DNA of 41,220 nt, from NCBI GenBank assembly GCA_018819345.1, contig JAHJQG010000036.1, forward strand, positions 1 to 41,220, written 5' to 3'. A program made the position numbers and the translations under genes. Of the stretch, positions 40,551 to 41,220 are shown piece after piece (position 1 is the first letter of the stretch; every line of letters begins with the position of its first letter). The notes under the pieces are model-generated. The model had not been told where the DNA came from. It saw only the letters and a list, made by a program, of their open reading frames with translations, and ran no database searches. The stretch comes from Nanobdellota archaeon (GTDB lineage: Archaea; Nanobdellota; Nanobdellia; Woesearchaeales; CG1-02-33-12).

Positions 40551-41093
40551 CGTAAAGAGGCCCCATCCTTCCTAACTTATAAACTTTTACCTCTTTTTTT
40601 CGGATTATTCCTCCTTAAACCGCAAAATAACCCTGTTTAATAGGTGTTAAAAGAAATTTTTTGCCTCTTTTTGAAATAAAATATAGTCTGCTTCGCAGAG
40701 ATTTTATCAGGCAAAAAAACTCTCGATGAGCCTCTTCACTCCGTGATGAGTCTCTTCGAGCCTGAACAAGTTCAGGTCTCTTAACAAGAATTAAGATGTG
40801 AATTTATTATTTGCTCACGCAAATTTTTGCTTCGCAAAACCATAAATTCCCCCAAATTTCTCCATTTAATGTTCATCCATTGCTACGCAATACCCTAACC
40901 TGAGGGTTGCCTCCACCCATGAACTTAAATTCCAAAACTTCTCTTAATTCTTCAGTTAGTTTCAATAAAATTTGAGTTCTTTTTTTTAAAATGGGGGTCT
41001 GAGGTGCTTCGCACATATAGCCTCGACTTCGTCGAGAGATTTATTTTTTAAGAGGGGCTAATCTCTTTGATGTTTTTTTATTGGGCTGGGCAC
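40551..41093. other. Non-coding region with an array of small hairpins
   Basis: I see no convincing reading frame in about 540 bases. Instead there are many short perfect inverted repeats, several with a TTC loop closed by C-G: 40687-40699, 40825-40839, 41004-41014, 41022-41036. Others lie at 40761-40776, 40809-40824 (TCAC loop) and 40879-40891 (TAC loop). The first is enclosed by 10-base arms TTTTTTGCCT / AGGCAAAAAA at 40657-40666 and 40709-40718. GATGAG-C/T-CTCTTC also occurs twice near 40725-40757. The region could be a structured RNA, a hairpin repeat cluster or a recombination-prone spacer. Confidence 0.6.
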
Positions 41094-41220
41094 TTATTTG
41101 TTTTCAAATAATTCCAATTGGGCCTTATTTGGTTCTATATCTAAAACTGAACAATAAATTTTCATTCCTATTTTCTTACCTAATGTATCTATAATTAAAT
41201 CTAATGAACTATTGGTAATA
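41094..41220 (-). CDS. C-terminal end of an unknown protein (5' end outside window)
   Basis: A frame entering from the right edge gives 41 residues, reading LDLIIDTLGKKIGMKIYCSV and ending QLELFENK before a TAA. The composition is protein-like, with alternating hydrophobic and charged residues. Too little is visible to name a family. Confidence 0.5.
   Translation of the reverse strand, partial: ITNSSLDLIIDTLGKKIGMKIYCSVLDIEPNKAQLELFENK

Noticed and set aside
40551-41093. Small coding genes in the hairpin-rich gap
   Set aside because: Frames on both strands are short and broken by stops, with no ribosome-binding site and no protein-like composition.

Overview
The window looks like chromosomal DNA of a DPANN-type archaeon, with Woesearchaeota/Pacearchaeota-like lineages the best guess. 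It is strongly AT-rich, and the information-processing genes are archaeal: RadA, a zinc-containing RPA, NMD3, TFS, a class I CCA-adding enzyme, a Sec11-type signal peptidase and a XerA-like recombinase. Operons often begin with a TATA box about 26 bases before the ATG, as expected for leaderless archaeal transcripts, and much of the coding capacity is prepilin-like surface protein. No tRNA, rRNA, CRISPR array or insertion sequence was recognised.

Layout. 1-4100: surface proteins, ending in a PrcB-domain lipoprotein translationally coupled to a secreted subtilisin-like protease. 4100-8800: small membrane proteins, radA, a small conserved protein beside it, a membrane protein, a YdjM-like membrane protein and RPA. 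8860-14933: a tight ten-gene minus-strand operon of proteins with prepilin-like or single-anchor N-termini, one of which carries a degenerate N-acetylmuramoyl-L-alanine amidase fold. 14980-17200: a MEMO family protein, a pilin-domain/DUF4190 fusion and a major-pilin-like protein. 17379-21402: a plus-strand operon of five more pilin-like proteins. 21428-22535: an MNT/HEPN pair. 22649-27376: a winged-helix coiled-coil protein, a type IV pilus ATPase and two separate platform proteins. 27441-32204: cca, another pilin and a large cysteine-rich surface protein. 32247-36155: a lipid and housekeeping cluster (COG2426 membrane protein, PAP2 phosphatase, dolichol-kinase-like protein, NMD3, signal peptidase, TFS, DUF167). 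36156-37304: a coiled-coil membrane protein.

The region 37376-39600 is the most unusual. It holds a compact candidate RiPP (ribosomally made, modified peptide) cassette: an 80-residue peptide ending in a short Cys/Gly/Asn-rich core, a stem-loop, a radical SAM protein with a full SPASM cysteine pattern, and a 65-residue unknown protein. The cassette lies between two imperfect direct copies of one chromosomal junction, formed by the 5' part of the 36156-37304 gene joined to the 3' end of the adjacent tyrosine recombinase gene. The right copy has decayed. This is what an inserted gene island would leave. I consider it the best candidate for an undescribed system here.

Together the pilus genes (one ATPase, two platform proteins, many prepilin-like subunits) describe a large Tad/Epd-like surface machine. 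No prepilin peptidase is in the window. Beyond 40551 lies about 540 bases of non-coding DNA packed with small perfect hairpins, then the 3' end of one more gene.
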